From contig NW_023601104.1 of NCBI RefSeq assembly GCF_014898055.3, forward strand, positions 77,359,106 through 77,423,105: a stretch of 64,000 nt of DNA. The letters run 5' to 3'. The position numbers were made by a program, and so were the translations under genes. Origin of the DNA: Talpa occidentalis (taxonomy: Eukaryota; Chordata; Mammalia; Eulipotyphla; Talpidae). Within the stretch, counting starts at the first letter, position 1, and every line of letters starts with the position of its first letter. Below are positions 1 through 10,680 of the stretch, one piece after another. The notes under the pieces were generated by a model. That model saw nothing but the letters and a program-made list of their open reading frames with translations, ran no database searches and was not told where the DNA came from.

Positions 1-70
1 AGGACAGCTTCACAGTGCGGGAAAGCTTCACAGAGCGGCGCTCAACCGCCTGCACCCACCAGGGAGGCCC
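1..70 (-). mobile_element. SINE head fragment
   Basis: The stretch ending in CCACCAGGGAGGCCC is the reverse complement of the head of the tRNA-derived SINE that recurs through this window. Only the tRNA-like head is inside the window; the body lies beyond the left edge or is lost. The motif agcttcacag occurs twice within 30 bases, a small internal duplication. Confidence 0.75.
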
Positions 71-1019
71 TAAATTAAGATTTTTAGCAATTTTCACTTT
101 AGTTTTAAATAATCCATTTTGGAAAATAAGATTTTACATCTCAGCCCATTTCTCACGGGCGTGCCTCACCGAGCCAACAGAAAACTTGGCCTTAGTTCTG
201 CATAATTACAATAAATTATTTATATTTTCATTTACAACATGCTCCTAGCATTTAAAAGCTCTGGGTCTGTGGACAACAATAAATAATATTAAAAAAAAGA
301 ATAACTTTTCATAATAAAACAATTCCCTCAGATTAGCAGAAGTACTCTATTAATAAAGCCCCCTATTGCAAAAAGTCACACCAAATGGAATGACCATGAG
401 AGCTTTTAACATGAGAACTCCAGTTGAGAAAGAAGGTTCAGAGGGCATATGACAAGTGTTTAGAAAATTATGAAATGCCCAGAGAATGTGAACATGGCCA
501 ACTGAATCAAATCCTGGCTAAGACTGAGGGATTCCAAGTGCAAGTTCAGAAGGGTGTTTTAGGATTGAGACCTGGGTGTGCTTCTTCATATGACAGCTAG
601 AAAATAGGACTTGTGTTCCATCTCTGAAATAATCATTCTCAGCCTTGTTTCAGTTTGGGGGGAAGAAGGGGGGAATCCTTCCTCCCCGCATGAGGTCTCA
701 CAACTTGCAAAGGACACTCCCTTGCCCTAATCCCAACAGGGCTCTCCCTCCTTTCCAGCACTGAAAATTAAGGGGGGTGAACACTATGCTGGCTGGAGGC
801 TGGCTTGCTGCTTGCCTTTGTTGGGGGGAGGAGGGGCAGAGCAGATCAGCCCAGGCTTTCAGTCTGAGAACAGACATCACTCAATGAGGGGTTTGAATAA
901 TGCCTATATCACTGTCCTGGGGGTGCAGGCAGGGTGGAGGGGGGGCTTTTCCTAAACATGGGAAGAAACTGGGCTCTCCCAGAAACAGCCCCACTAATAC
1001 CAGTTTCAAAGATTCAAAT
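71..1019. other. no gene or repeat recognised
   Basis: Unique-looking sequence, AT-rich to about 600 and then purine/G-rich around 655-960. Reading frames are short and carry no recognisable domain. No SINE, L1 or LTR signature was seen. Confidence 0.5.
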
Positions 1020-1250
1020 TAATGGCCCCAGCCAGCATCGCATTTTCTGCTGATTGTGTAGTCTCCCTCCAAGGCAGGGCCACATCATTGATTAGGGAGC
1101 AATGCAGCCACTAAAAAAGATCCCAATCATCATTAAAGGCATTAAGTGTTGCTCTGTGCTGGCTAAGTGAGTTAAAGGGTTCGTGCCCTTCTGGTAACAA
1201 CTCAAAGAGGTTATTTCAGGATATTTATTAAACAAATTAAGTATTTACAT
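1020..1250. promoter_or_regulatory. candidate conserved non-coding element
   Basis: A repeat-free block with dense homeodomain-like cores (TGATTG, ATTGATTAG, CAATCATCATTAAAG) and balanced base composition, unlike the neutral sequence around it. The texture resembles conserved vertebrate enhancers. This is inference from composition only; conservation cannot be tested here. Confidence 0.2.
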
Positions 1251-1597
1251 TATGCTCAAGCACAGAGGCAAAGCCATTCAGTGTGTAAGTGCAAGAGGAT
1301 GAAACCAAGAGAACTTATATTGGGAAAATTCTGCCTCCGCAGCTTCTTAGAAGTGGCTGCTGAGGACCCACCAAATGTTTGAGAATGGGTCCCAGCAGGG
1401 CAGGCACCAATGGCACCCTGATGGTGCCCTGCAGGAACCTTTTCATGTAGTTGAGCTAAGGTAGCCAGTTCATCCTGACCCTGGATGTAGGGATGAACAT
1501 GGAGCCCAGTGAGGTCAGAGGCTAAATGGAGTAAAACTATTCTGACCTAGTAAGCCATTAAAGGATTTTGGTTGTAATCTTGTGAATGATGGGAAGA

Positions 1598-1633
1598 TAT
1601 TATCCTATATTATCCTATTATCCTATATTATCC
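1598..1633. repeat. short tandem repeat (ATATTATCC)n
   Basis: Alternating units of atattatcc and tattatcc occur about four times in tandem. Confidence 0.8.
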
Positions 1634-1639
1634 AAGTGG

Positions 1640-1955
1640 GCCCCAAGGTCTCTAAAGTGGAAGAGGGCAGAAGAGGACTCAGAAATTGAAAGATGTTAAG
1701 CTGCTGGTTTTGAAAAATGGAGGAAGGGGCCACCAGCCAAGGAAAGCAGCTGGCCTCCAAAAGCTGGCAAAGGCGAAGAAATGGATTCTCCCCTGGAGCC
1801 TCCAGGAGAAACCAGCCCTACTGACACCTTGATATTAGCCTAGAGAGACCCATTTTGGATTTCTGACCTCCAGAACCAAAAGATAATAAATCTGTGCTGT
1901 TTTATATCAGTAAGTCTGGTGAATTCTTACAACAGTCTGAGCAAACTATTAATAA
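1640..1955 (+). mobile_element. fossil MaLR-type LTR (probable)
   Basis: The segment around 1855-1935 (tctgacctccagaacc, then aataaatctgtgctgtttt) matches the 3' part of mammalian MaLR/MLT LTRs as I remember them: 'cctccagaactgtgagagaataaa' followed by a T-rich stretch. It is strongly diverged and the 5' boundary is a guess. Confidence 0.35.
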
Positions 1956-2229
1956 TATAAGAGGGAAGATCATGAGTTTGGTTTTGGATATCAAAGTTTT
2001 ACAAAGAATATAGTCATTGGAATTATTCATCTATTTAGCCACTTTCCTGGCCAGTTACACGATCTTTATAGAACTTTTGCCTTTCATGACCTCAGTTTTA
2101 TCATATATAAAAAGAAAAGTATTTAAAGTTGATTCCAGTTCTAAACCTCAGCATTTAAAAGCTTGGAAAGGAACACATATGCTTTCCCCTTAGATCCCTG
2201 TCAGTTCTTGGCAATCATTGGGGAAAAAG

Positions 2230-3310
2230 TGATGTTAAAAATAGTGGATCTAAGTCAAAGGGGAGGGGGGGAAGATTCCATTAAAAAACTACCCAAAATA
2301 TAAAATAATCTGGAAAAACCTTAATAAATGTGCTGAGTTCATATAAAGAGAACCACACAATTCCAATGAGACATACAAAGGGTATTTGAAACTGTGGAGA
2401 GAAGTGTCATATGTATATTCCTGGATGGGGAGACTGAATGTTGTAAAGATGCAAATCTTCCCAATTAATTTATAGGTTGAATGCAATTTTCATCAAAACC
2501 CTAAAGGAAGGTTTTTGGAATGCTACACAAATGATTTCACCATTCATCTGGAAAATAAACAGGTAAGAAGAGCAGGGAACACTTTGAAAAGATGAAACCA
2601 GGTTTTAGAACATATTATAAGAACCAGGAGAGAAAAGGTAAGCCTCTGGTATAAGAGGAAGGAAACCAAGGGGACAGAATACACAGCCAGAAAAAGCCCC
2701 CTGATATTTAAAGGACTCAAGACAGGACATGACAGTGAAGGGACTATATATAAATAGGGATCATTTGACCAATGGTAAGGAAGAAACAAGCTACTGGAAA
2801 ACAAAAAAGTTTAGATCATTACCCCTACTATATACTAAAATTCCAAATAAGTTATAAAGTGCTAAATAGTGTTAAAATCTGAAAGTGTCAAACCAGCCAA
2901 GGAAGAGGAAGTGAATATTGACCCAATCTCTAGACAAGGAAAACTCTTAGTATAGAAGTAGCAGGAGACGCTGTGAAGGAAAATATCGAATCTATACAGA
3001 TTCAAATACAGGGAAGTTTTGAACTTCAGCAGATCAAACAATCACATAAATAAAAGGAAAACAATAAACTGGAAAACAGTTATAATAAAATGGAAGCAGG
3101 AAAACATTCTGATTGGAGGAGACAAAATCGGCAAATGATATGAAGAGATGATTCACACACAAGGCAACAGAAAGAGCTAAGGAAATGTAAAAATGTTCCA
3201 TATAACTAGCAATCAGTGAAATAAAACCAAAAAATGAGATACTATTTTCATCTATTAGACAAATAAAAGATATGAAAAAATAAGTAATATCCCATCCGAA
3301 AAATGACAAA
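2230..3310 (+). mobile_element. ancient L1 fragment (ORF2 3' half)
   Basis: Degenerate L1 ORF2 can be followed in broken frames on the plus strand. Around 2440-2560 the translation resembles the conserved L1 stretch RLNAI..I...F..FIWK. Downstream the text follows the order of old L1 ORF2 C-terminal sequence, including the region equivalent to residues before the zinc knuckle. It carries many stops and frameshifts, so it is an old, dead copy. Boundaries are approximate. Confidence 0.6.
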
Positions 3311-4404
3311 ATAAATTCCTACCCTTTAGTACGGTATTTCCCAAATGTAGGCCCTTCTCCCTGAGGATGTAACGTTTAAAATGCAGATAGATACGTTGAC
3401 TGTAGGGTTGTTATAAAGTGAAAATAGCAAAAATGATTGCCAAGCATGTGGTAGGGAGCACCCTAGCAACAAAGCATGGGGAGACACAAGAAAGAAGACC
3501 AAAATAGCAGCAACTGTTAGCTCTGGTCTGGTAGGAATGGGGTTGGTGTTTCTTGGCTTTTTCTTACTTTTGTCTACTTCCAAAATATTCTGCAAGGAGC
3601 GTGTGTCACTTTGGTAATCTGGCCGCCGCCCCGCCATGCACACAGCACCCGCGCGTGCACGCAGGCCCGCCTGGGGGCCGCTGCACACACACAGGCGCCT
3701 CCCTCCAGCCAGCTCCCCTCTGCATGCCGTGGAGCGCTGAGGGAAAATGCATGTTTGATAAAATCATCCTGAGAGTGAAGGCCAACAAAGGAAAAACATT
3801 CAGCACGTCCAGGGCTTACATAATATGAGTTTATAGGAAAGGAATGAAAAGATAGATGTGATGGATAGAACTTTTAAAGAAACAACTGCCTTGGAATCTG
3901 CAAGGAGGGGGTGCAGTTCCAGGTGCCGCTGTCGGGGTGCACTTTCCTTTCCGGGAGGCAGTCTTCTTCAGTGACTGCATGGTCTGACTATTCGGCTCGC
4001 TGGAAGCTCTTGGGTAATAAATAGACCCTCCTATGGAAGTTTTACTGAAAACAGCTGGGAAAGAGAGGGGAGAAAAGCAAAACAAAACTCTTCTTAGTTT
4101 GAATCAAGCCATGGGGATAAAAGAACTCTGGACTTGCTGCCCGGTGCACCCTCTCTGGAGTGCTGCACAGAACACACGCCCTGAGCCGGGGTGGGGTGGG
4201 TTGGGGGAGGGTTGCCTGTGCCCCAGCCCCAAGGGAGCCGTGTGGAGGACCGCAACCTGCCACCTGTCAGTCCCACAAATCCAGGCACACGGAGAAAGGC
4301 CCCTTCTAACTCCCCACCGCGCTGCCACGTTCTCACCCACTCACATGACAATAGCAGGGAGTCTTTTCCCCCCCTTTAAGGAGTTTTAGAAATCACCCTG
4401 CCTA
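3311..4404. other. no gene recognised; GC-rich patches
   Basis: Two GC-rich patches (about 3600-3730 and 4130-4370) give overlapping open frames on both strands, which is expected of GC-rich DNA. No splice-bounded exon or domain is recognisable. The patches are too CpG-poor and short to be called islands. Confidence 0.4.
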
Positions 4405-4525
4405 CTCTCTAATTTCATAGATGAGGAAACAGAGGAACATAGCACAACTTTCCTCAAGTAACATAGTGGCAACAAAATCAGGTCTCCTGAGTCACAGCAC
4501 AGTCCCATGCCCAGTTAGTAGTAAT
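4405..4525 (-). mobile_element. MIR relic
   Basis: The order tttcatagatgaggaaacag, then a diverged middle, then tcaggtctcctga is the reverse complement of the MIR core (split-tRNA SINE shared by all mammals). It is old and diverged. Confidence 0.5.
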
Positions 4526-4886
4526 TCTGTGTTTTGTGAGATCCTGAGGACCTTTGCAAAAATCCAAGGGGTCCTATGGGGCTCTCTCCCCAGAAAAGTC
4601 CGCTAGGCTTTTCCCACTGTGCCCAAGGAGGCTTCCTGTCACCTTGATAGGAAACTGAGGTTAGAGGAGCTCTGTGAGCCTCAGAGTCTAATGGCAGGAC
4701 TTGAAGGCTGCAGGGTGCTTGGAGCTGAAGGCAGGAAGGGCCCTAGAAGCCAGGGAGAAGCTTTTCTCCTCGTCTGAGTTCTTCACCCTTCCCTAATCAG
4801 AGAATCACTGCTCCCCCTTTTGACCTGTAAGAATGTAAGGGGTGGGGGATTCTCATTCAGTTATAGGTTTATCAGCAACCGTGAAC
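4526..4886. other. nothing recognised
   Basis: Unique-looking sequence with no convincing frame, repeat or regulatory motif. Confidence 0.5.
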
Positions 4887-4900
4887 AGCTCCTGTCTTCT

Positions 4901-5324
4901 TTCTTTCTTTTTTTTTTTTTAATTTTCTTTTTTTTAAATTTTTTTAATTTTATATATATTTTACATCATTTTTCATTTTTGCACAATGTATGCATTTTTG
5001 TCATGGCTATAGTCCCCATACAATTCCCACCCCTTTATTTTCATCCTGCCCCCCCCCCACATTGTGTCTCTGGTTTATAGTTGCTTGCTGATTTTTACTT
5101 TATTAAAATTAGTCTTTTTACTGGTCCCTTATTTAGGTTTTCTAAATTCCTGCTATGAGTGAGACCATCCAGAAGATGTGGTGTATATACACAATGGAAT
5201 ACTACTCAGCAATCAAAAAAGATAAACTCATGCCATTTGCAGCAACATGGGTGGAGCGGGAAGGGATCATGGTCAGCAAAATAAGCCAGAAAGAAAAAGA
5301 AAAATACCGGATGGTCTCACTCAT
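4901..5324 (-). mobile_element. short L1 insertion with 5' inversion (twin priming)
   Basis: Bases 4901-5170 are the L1 3' UTR in reverse orientation, with the poly(A) tract read as poly(T) at the left. Bases 5171-5324 are the adjacent upstream L1 segment in forward orientation; its frame encodes [15 protein letters not shown], the last part of ORF2p. The arms meet at 5170/5171. Flanks agctcctgtcttct (4887-4900) and agctcctgtctttct (5325-5339) are the target-site duplication. Compared with the full-length L1 at 10-16 kb, the arms overlap by about 19 bases around GGATGGTCTCACTCATAG. This is the classic product of twin-primed reverse transcription. Confidence 0.85.
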
Positions 5325-5339
5325 AGCTCCTGTCTTTCT

Positions 5340-6450
5340 GAGAATCTCATCTTTACTTTCAGAGCGAGGATGAGGTCATCCCCTTCTTCTCTGTCATGTG
5401 ATGTCTCCCCCCACCCCTTGAGGCAACTCATCCCCAACACAAGATAAATATCCCTGGTCTGTCCATTAGTCTCTAGATTTTACAACCATGTAAATTCTCT
5501 GTACATGTGTTACTCAACTGTGGTCTTTTCCCCAGCTAATCTGTCTGAGGTTCATTTTTCCTCCATCCAACCTCAGAAGAACCCAGATGGGATGAGGAAG
5601 ATTCCCCCCTGCACCCAAACACTCTTTTTACAGAATAAGAAAAGGCAAGTTTGTAGACTACCACCAGCTCGAAGCTATGTACACTAGGAACAAGACTCCA
5701 GGACTCACTGCCAAATCACTTTAATCACTTTCTTTCAGGTGGGGTTGTAGGGCAAACACTGGGTTTAGAATCACACTGTTATGCAATGAGTTCCAGACTT
5801 TTTTCAGTCACGCAGAATTACAGACTAAATAAGACCTGGACCTGGAATGTCCTACTAAGGACATCACATCCAGCATCTTCCCCAGAGCTCCACAGAATAG
5901 CACAGAGAACATTCCAATAACTCGGGGGTGGGAAAACAAAACATGAAAACATCTTAAAATACTAGTGCTTTAAAATGATGCAATAAGTGTACATTTGAAA
6001 AATTTCCATTACAGTTTTTAATTATGTTTTTCTCCCAAAGATGCTGGGTTGTGCTTAAGCAAAGAGTCCTTAGAAAAACTCGAGTTTAATAGAAGCACTG
6101 CAGAAGAATTCTGTTATAAAATCCTTCTTAATTAATAACACATAGATAGGTATAAACTTGAGTTTTGAGCAGTGGTGAGGAAATAAACTACTAGAAGAGA
6201 GTTAGTGCTTCTGGAACATCCCGAAGATTAGAGTTTTGATTGCTGTGATAGAGCATCCACTTGGAAAAATAAAATCGGCAAGAATCAAGGGGAAATTGAA
6301 TGAGCAGGTGAGGGCCGGAGCCAAGGCAAGGGAGAACACAAGTGCACAGGAAGGAGCTTTAGGAACAAAACACGTGCGTGTTGGTCTCCAAGAGAAAAAA
6401 GCATTAGAAAGTCAGAGCAGAAGACTGAAAATGTGTCAGTCAAAATGGAA
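5340..6450. other. nothing recognised
   Basis: AT-rich unique sequence with only short frames. The frame at 6236-6472 is lysine-rich and has no recognisable domain. Confidence 0.5.
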
Positions 6451-6555
6451 AGTAAGCAGAAAAAAGAAATAGACTACTAGAGTAAAAAAAAAAAGTAAGC
6501 AAAAAAAGAAATAGACTACTAGAAATATACTCTAGTAGTCTATTTCTTTTTTTTC
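6451..6555. repeat. direct duplication plus perfect 23-bp hairpin
   Basis: A unit beginning agtaagc and containing AAATAGACTACTAGA occurs at 6451-6482 and again at 6494-6525 (period 43). The second copy is followed by its own reverse complement: bases 6501-6523 pair without mismatch with 6531-6553, around a 7-base loop. No transposon boundary is visible. Confidence 0.9.
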
Positions 6556-6846
6556 CCCCTCAATCAGAATTTTTAGTTATATTCTCAAAAAGATGAAGGA
6601 TACATGTTGACTGGTTCATATTTGAAGATCAGTAAAGTTCCTGATGTTCCTTATGTTCAAGCATCACCCTCACACCATAACCAGCAGGGGTGATTGCCTT
6701 TTATGATCATAGACCACAAGAGTTGGTTCACCCCTACCATACTTGGCACGGTAACTATTTGTATGTTAAAAGGCTGAAAGGGAAATTTTATAAAGTATGA
6801 CATTCTTAATTCCTGAAAACTAAACAAAAAAATATTTTATTAAAAT
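6556..6846. other. nothing recognised
   Basis: AT-rich unique sequence. Confidence 0.4.
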
Positions 6847-6860
6847 AAAATGCCAATGTT

Positions 6861-7126
6861 GGGCCTCTCCATTGGTGCCTTGGGTTGAGTGCAGTGCTGT
6901 GAGGCTGTCACTGCCTCTGCAGTGCGGGTTCAATTCCCAGCCAGTGAGGCAGATTCCCACATGGCGTGATAGACCTCTCTTGTCGTGCCTGCTGCTCCCC
7001 TCAGCAGTGTATTTCAGTCTGTCTGCCTGTTCTGCTCCCTGCTCTGTCTCTGGTGAATCTTCTCACCCTCCCATGCCTCTGGCCTGTACCCCAGCTATTG
7101 CATAAATAAAAAACAAATCTTTAAAA
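6861..7126 (+). mobile_element. tRNA-derived SINE, older subfamily
   Basis: Head gggcctctcc, degenerate B box gggttcaattccc, body with ccctcagcagtgtatttcag, and tail aaatctttaaaa. The 13-bp target duplication aaaatgccaatgt is at 6847-6859 and 7127-7139. It is an ordinary retroposed copy, about 270 bases. Confidence 0.9.
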
Positions 7127-7139
7127 AAAATGCCAATGT

Positions 7140-7784
7140 CATACTTAGTGGGAATACATGTACTAGTGGTATGTTTCGTTAAAACAAAGATACTCTTTAA
7201 CTAACAAGCTCTTTAATAAAAGATTCAAGGATCTTGCCATGGTCATAAGAGAAGAAAAACAGGTAAGAAAAATTCTTATGGAAGGAAACTCACTCATGAT
7301 GTCATGATGATGTAATCCAGAAAATTCAATGAAATCTAAGAATTTTAGAAATAAAATGATTCTCAAGAATTTTATCATATAAAAAAGCACTTTACAGTAT
7401 AACACATATTCTAAAATAACAACAGCATTCCTTTTTTAAAATAAAATGGCATTAAAAACTTCATTTCAAAAATAGATTTCTCTTACAAGGAGCAAATATA
7501 ACTATACTTAATACATATATAAAGAGAGCTTACTTGATAACTAACCTAAGCTGGCATATACATTTATCATATATCAGTCCAATAAAATTAAAACCACAAA
7601 TATTTTATAGAAGAAAAAATTGTTGTAGATATGATAATACAGTTAGCATATATATTTATTACATTTTCAAATAACAGTAGGATATTTTATTACATTAAAA
7701 ATTCTAAAAATTTTATCAGAGATTAATTTGGTCGATAAGGGAAAGCTTGCCTTAGGAAATATATTGTCCCATAATGGGACATTT
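7140..7784. other. AT-rich, possibly old L1
   Basis: The stretch around 7290-7400 faintly resembles the L1 reverse-transcriptase region after the FADD box, but too diverged to be sure. No host exon is visible. Confidence 0.25.
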
Positions 7785-7795
7785 AAAGGATGTTG

Positions 7796-8419
7796 ATTGG
7801 CTTCCCTGGCAGCACAAGGGTTAAGCACCGCACTCTGAAGCAATCCGAAGCCTCTGCAGCACAGGTTCAATCCCCTGCCAGCCAGGAAGCAACCCACATG
7901 GCTCAGCAGACCTCTCCTGTCTCGCCTGCTGCTCTAGTCAGCAGTGTATTTGACTCAGTCTGCCTGTTCTGTTCCCCACTCTGTCTCTGGTGAATCCTCT
8001 CACCCCGGCCCCCCGCCACCCGGCACCTCTGGCTGTACCCCAGCTCTTGTATGCATAAGTAAATAAATAAATCTTTTTTTTTTTTTTTTATAGGCATGTT
8101 TTCTTTTTCTTTCTTTCTTTCTTTGTTTTGTTTATACATGCACTGGGTACAGTCAGAAGCGCGGGAGGGTGAGAGAATTCACCAGAGCCAGAGCGGGGAG
8201 CAGAGCAGGCAGAAGGACCGAAGTACACTGCTGAGGGGAGCAGCGGGCAGCAGGAGAGGTCTGCGCGCCATGCGGGACCCTCCTCCGGTGACTGGGAAGC
8301 AGCTGGGGATCGAACCGGGGCCGCAGAGGCCGCGGGCAGCTTCGCAACCCAGCGCTCAACCACTGCGCCACAGGGGAGGCCCAGTAAATAAATCTTTTTC
8401 AAAAAACCTAAAAAAAATA
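7796..8419 (+). mobile_element. older SINE split by a younger SINE
   Basis: Bases 7796-8074 carry a complete SINE body (ggcttccctggcagcacaag to aaataaataaatctttt), and its tail resumes at 8383-8419 after an antisense SINE. The outer copy's target duplication aaaggatgttg is at 7785-7795 and 8420-8430. The inner copy landed in the AAATAAAT tail, a site well suited to L1 endonuclease. Confidence 0.9.
8075..8382 (-). mobile_element. tRNA-derived SINE, younger long subfamily
   Basis: Antisense copy with its head at 8382 (ggggaggccc reversed). It carries the diagnostic features of the younger subfamily: gggtacagtcagaagcgcggg, the GC-rich block with cctcctccgg, and a well preserved B box (gatcgaaccgg, reversed). 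A CTTT/TTTG-rich tract near the tail (8101-8130) marks it. It is inserted in the tail of the outer SINE, duplicating about taaataaatcttttt. Confidence 0.9.
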
Positions 8420-8430
8420 AAAGGATGTTG

Positions 8431-9109
8431 CTGACTCTAAAAATCCATGGATAAAAGTAGAGAATTTAGAAACAAAACATAAGTTATATGACTATTTATG
8501 AGTAAGTACAACAGAAAGGAAAATTGCTCAAGTTCCTCCTTAAAAATTAAGAAATATAAATTTAGACCCTTATGCCACAAATAATAAATCACCATAAAGC
8601 AAAATTTAATATATAATTTCCACAATTTAGAAAAAAGCATAATATTGCTCCCAAGTGGACATTTAGATTTACTATTTAAAAGCAGGAGAAATTACAAATA
8701 AGTAGCAAATGGGTGAGGGGTAGATATTGACATGAAAACATAAATATTGTATGTAAAACTTGGCATCTAAATTATATGAAGAGCTTTCAGAAATCTATAG
8801 GAAAAACTAAAAATTTCCCATGATAAATGGTCAAAAGTTACAAAATAAATTTTTTTAAAAGAAGTAGATGTTCAGCTTGCCAGGTTGACTGAAGTGAAAT
8901 AAAACTGTAATGTAACACTTCACACTCACCAAAACAGACCCTGTAAACACTCTGATAAAGACCAGAGCTGGCAAGCCCCCAGGGAATACTATTTATTCAC
9001 CGACAGTGTTTCAAACTCCTCAGTAGTCAGTCTGACAAGAGGTTACCAGAACCACATACACAAAAAGAGGATACTTTTGACTCTTTCATCCTACTTCTGA
9101 AATTTTATC
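8431..9109. other. AT-rich, possibly old L1
   Basis: No host gene is visible. It is continuous with the ancient L1 that becomes recognisable from about 9110 and may be its more diverged upstream part. Confidence 0.3.
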
Positions 9110-9539
9110 CAAAGAAAACATATTTTAAAACCTCCCATTCTTCAAAAGACACTGTTGAGAATGAAAAAACAAGCCACAGACAAGAAAATCACTGCAAAGC
9201 ATATTCCTGATAAAGCAAGAAATACAAGTGTACGAAAGAGAATACAATAAAAAATGGGTAAAAGATTTGAAGACACTTCACTGAAGAAAACATCTGGATG
9301 GAAAGAATTTCTACATTGTTAGTCATCAGGAATATACTGACCAGCAGCCACAAAGAGAGAAGCACTGCACACCTACCCAAAGTGACTAGACTTACAAAAA
9401 ACAAGTGTTAATGAGAATGTAGACACTGGTTTTATTTGGTGGGAATGAAAACCAGTACAAACACTTTGGAAAGGCTTGACAATCTCTTAAAAATTAACAT
9501 ATACCTACCATATAATCCAGCCATTCTACAAGCATTTTT

Positions 9540-9815
9540 TTTAAAGATTTATTTTATTTATTTATTTATACAAGCACTGGGTACAGTCAGAAGCACGGGA
9601 GGGTGAGAGAATTCACCAGAGCCAGAGCGGGGAGCAGAGCAGGCAGAAGGACCGAAGGACACTGCTGAGGGGAGCAGCGGGCGGCAGGAGAGGTCTGCGC
9701 GCCATGTGGACCCTCCTCCGGTGGCCTGGGAGCAGCCGGGGATCGAACCGGCGCTGCAGAGACTGCGGGCAGCTTCGCAGCCCAGCGCTCAACGGCTGTG
9801 CCACCAGGGAGGCCC
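9540..9815 (-). mobile_element. tRNA-derived SINE, younger subfamily
   Basis: Antisense copy with the younger-subfamily motifs gggtacagtcagaagcacggg and cctcctccggtgg. The 15-bp target duplication tctacaagcattttt is at 9525-9539 and 9816-9830. Confidence 0.92.
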
Positions 9816-10137
9816 TCTACAAGCATTTTTAATATAAGAAAGCATGGGTACCCGAATCTTACAGCAGTCTGCTTGCAATTGCCAAAGACTAGAGACAACC
9901 CAAATGCCCGTCAATATATGAATGAATGACCAACTGGAATACTACTCAGCAGTTTAAAAGGAATGACCTGTTGCAGCATACTATACCACAGATAGATCGC
10001 AAAAAAATTATGCTGAGTCAAAGAAGGCAGACAAAAAAAAGAGTACATTTGTGTGGCTCCATTTATAGATGGTCCTTGACTTACACTGGCTTGAGTTAGG
10101 ATTTTTTGACTTTATGATGGTGCAAAAGTCATGGGCA

Positions 10138-10680
10138 GGGGAGAGGGCGGAGCAACATGGCGGCGAGGAGACGCTGCGAGTAAGATCTCCCATTAAAAAA
10201 AGTGAATAGGGAGGAAAAGCGGCAGGTCCCAGTGAGAACTGGGACACGGAAGATAAACGGACGACTCCAGCAAACTGCCCGAAGAAGAAAGTTGCCATAA
10301 AAGAGGACGAGAAGGGAGGGAAGCGCAGAACCCTGCTCCCCTCCCCCGCCCACAAAGTCGGCACTCTCCGACCGGCAGAGAGGAGGGAAACAACAAACCA
10401 AAACGGCCAACAAGAAAAACGGACACAGCAAGCGGGACTGTGAGTGGAAAGGAACTATTGCAGCCACCACACCCCGTGAACGGGAGCTGAGGCGAACCCC
10501 GCAGGATCCGCCGCGGAGGTGAGCTCCAGGCGCCATTAAAGAGAGCCCCGCCCCCCAGGAGGAGACCAGCACCAGCACACAGCCCCGGCCGCCCGGCTGC
10601 TTGAAACTGACAGATGACTCCTGGAAGAACCAGAGGGGAACAGAGAAGCCCACCCAGATGCCGGCCAGTCCCAACACACA
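10138..10680 (+). promoter_or_regulatory. L1 5' UTR / internal promoter with YY1-like site
   Basis: GC-rich leader beginning ggggagagggcggagc. AACATGGCGGC at 10154-10164 fits the YY1 consensus (AANATGGCGGC). A YY1 site at this place sets the transcription start of human L1, so the same role is likely here. The leader is short (about 540 bases) and has no tandem monomers. An open frame crosses it on the minus strand (10129-10701). Confidence 0.6.

Noticed and set aside
6451..6555. Possible microRNA hairpin
   Set aside because: The stem is perfect and low in GC, and adjoins a direct duplication; a mutation product is more likely than a miRNA precursor. Kept only as a structural finding.
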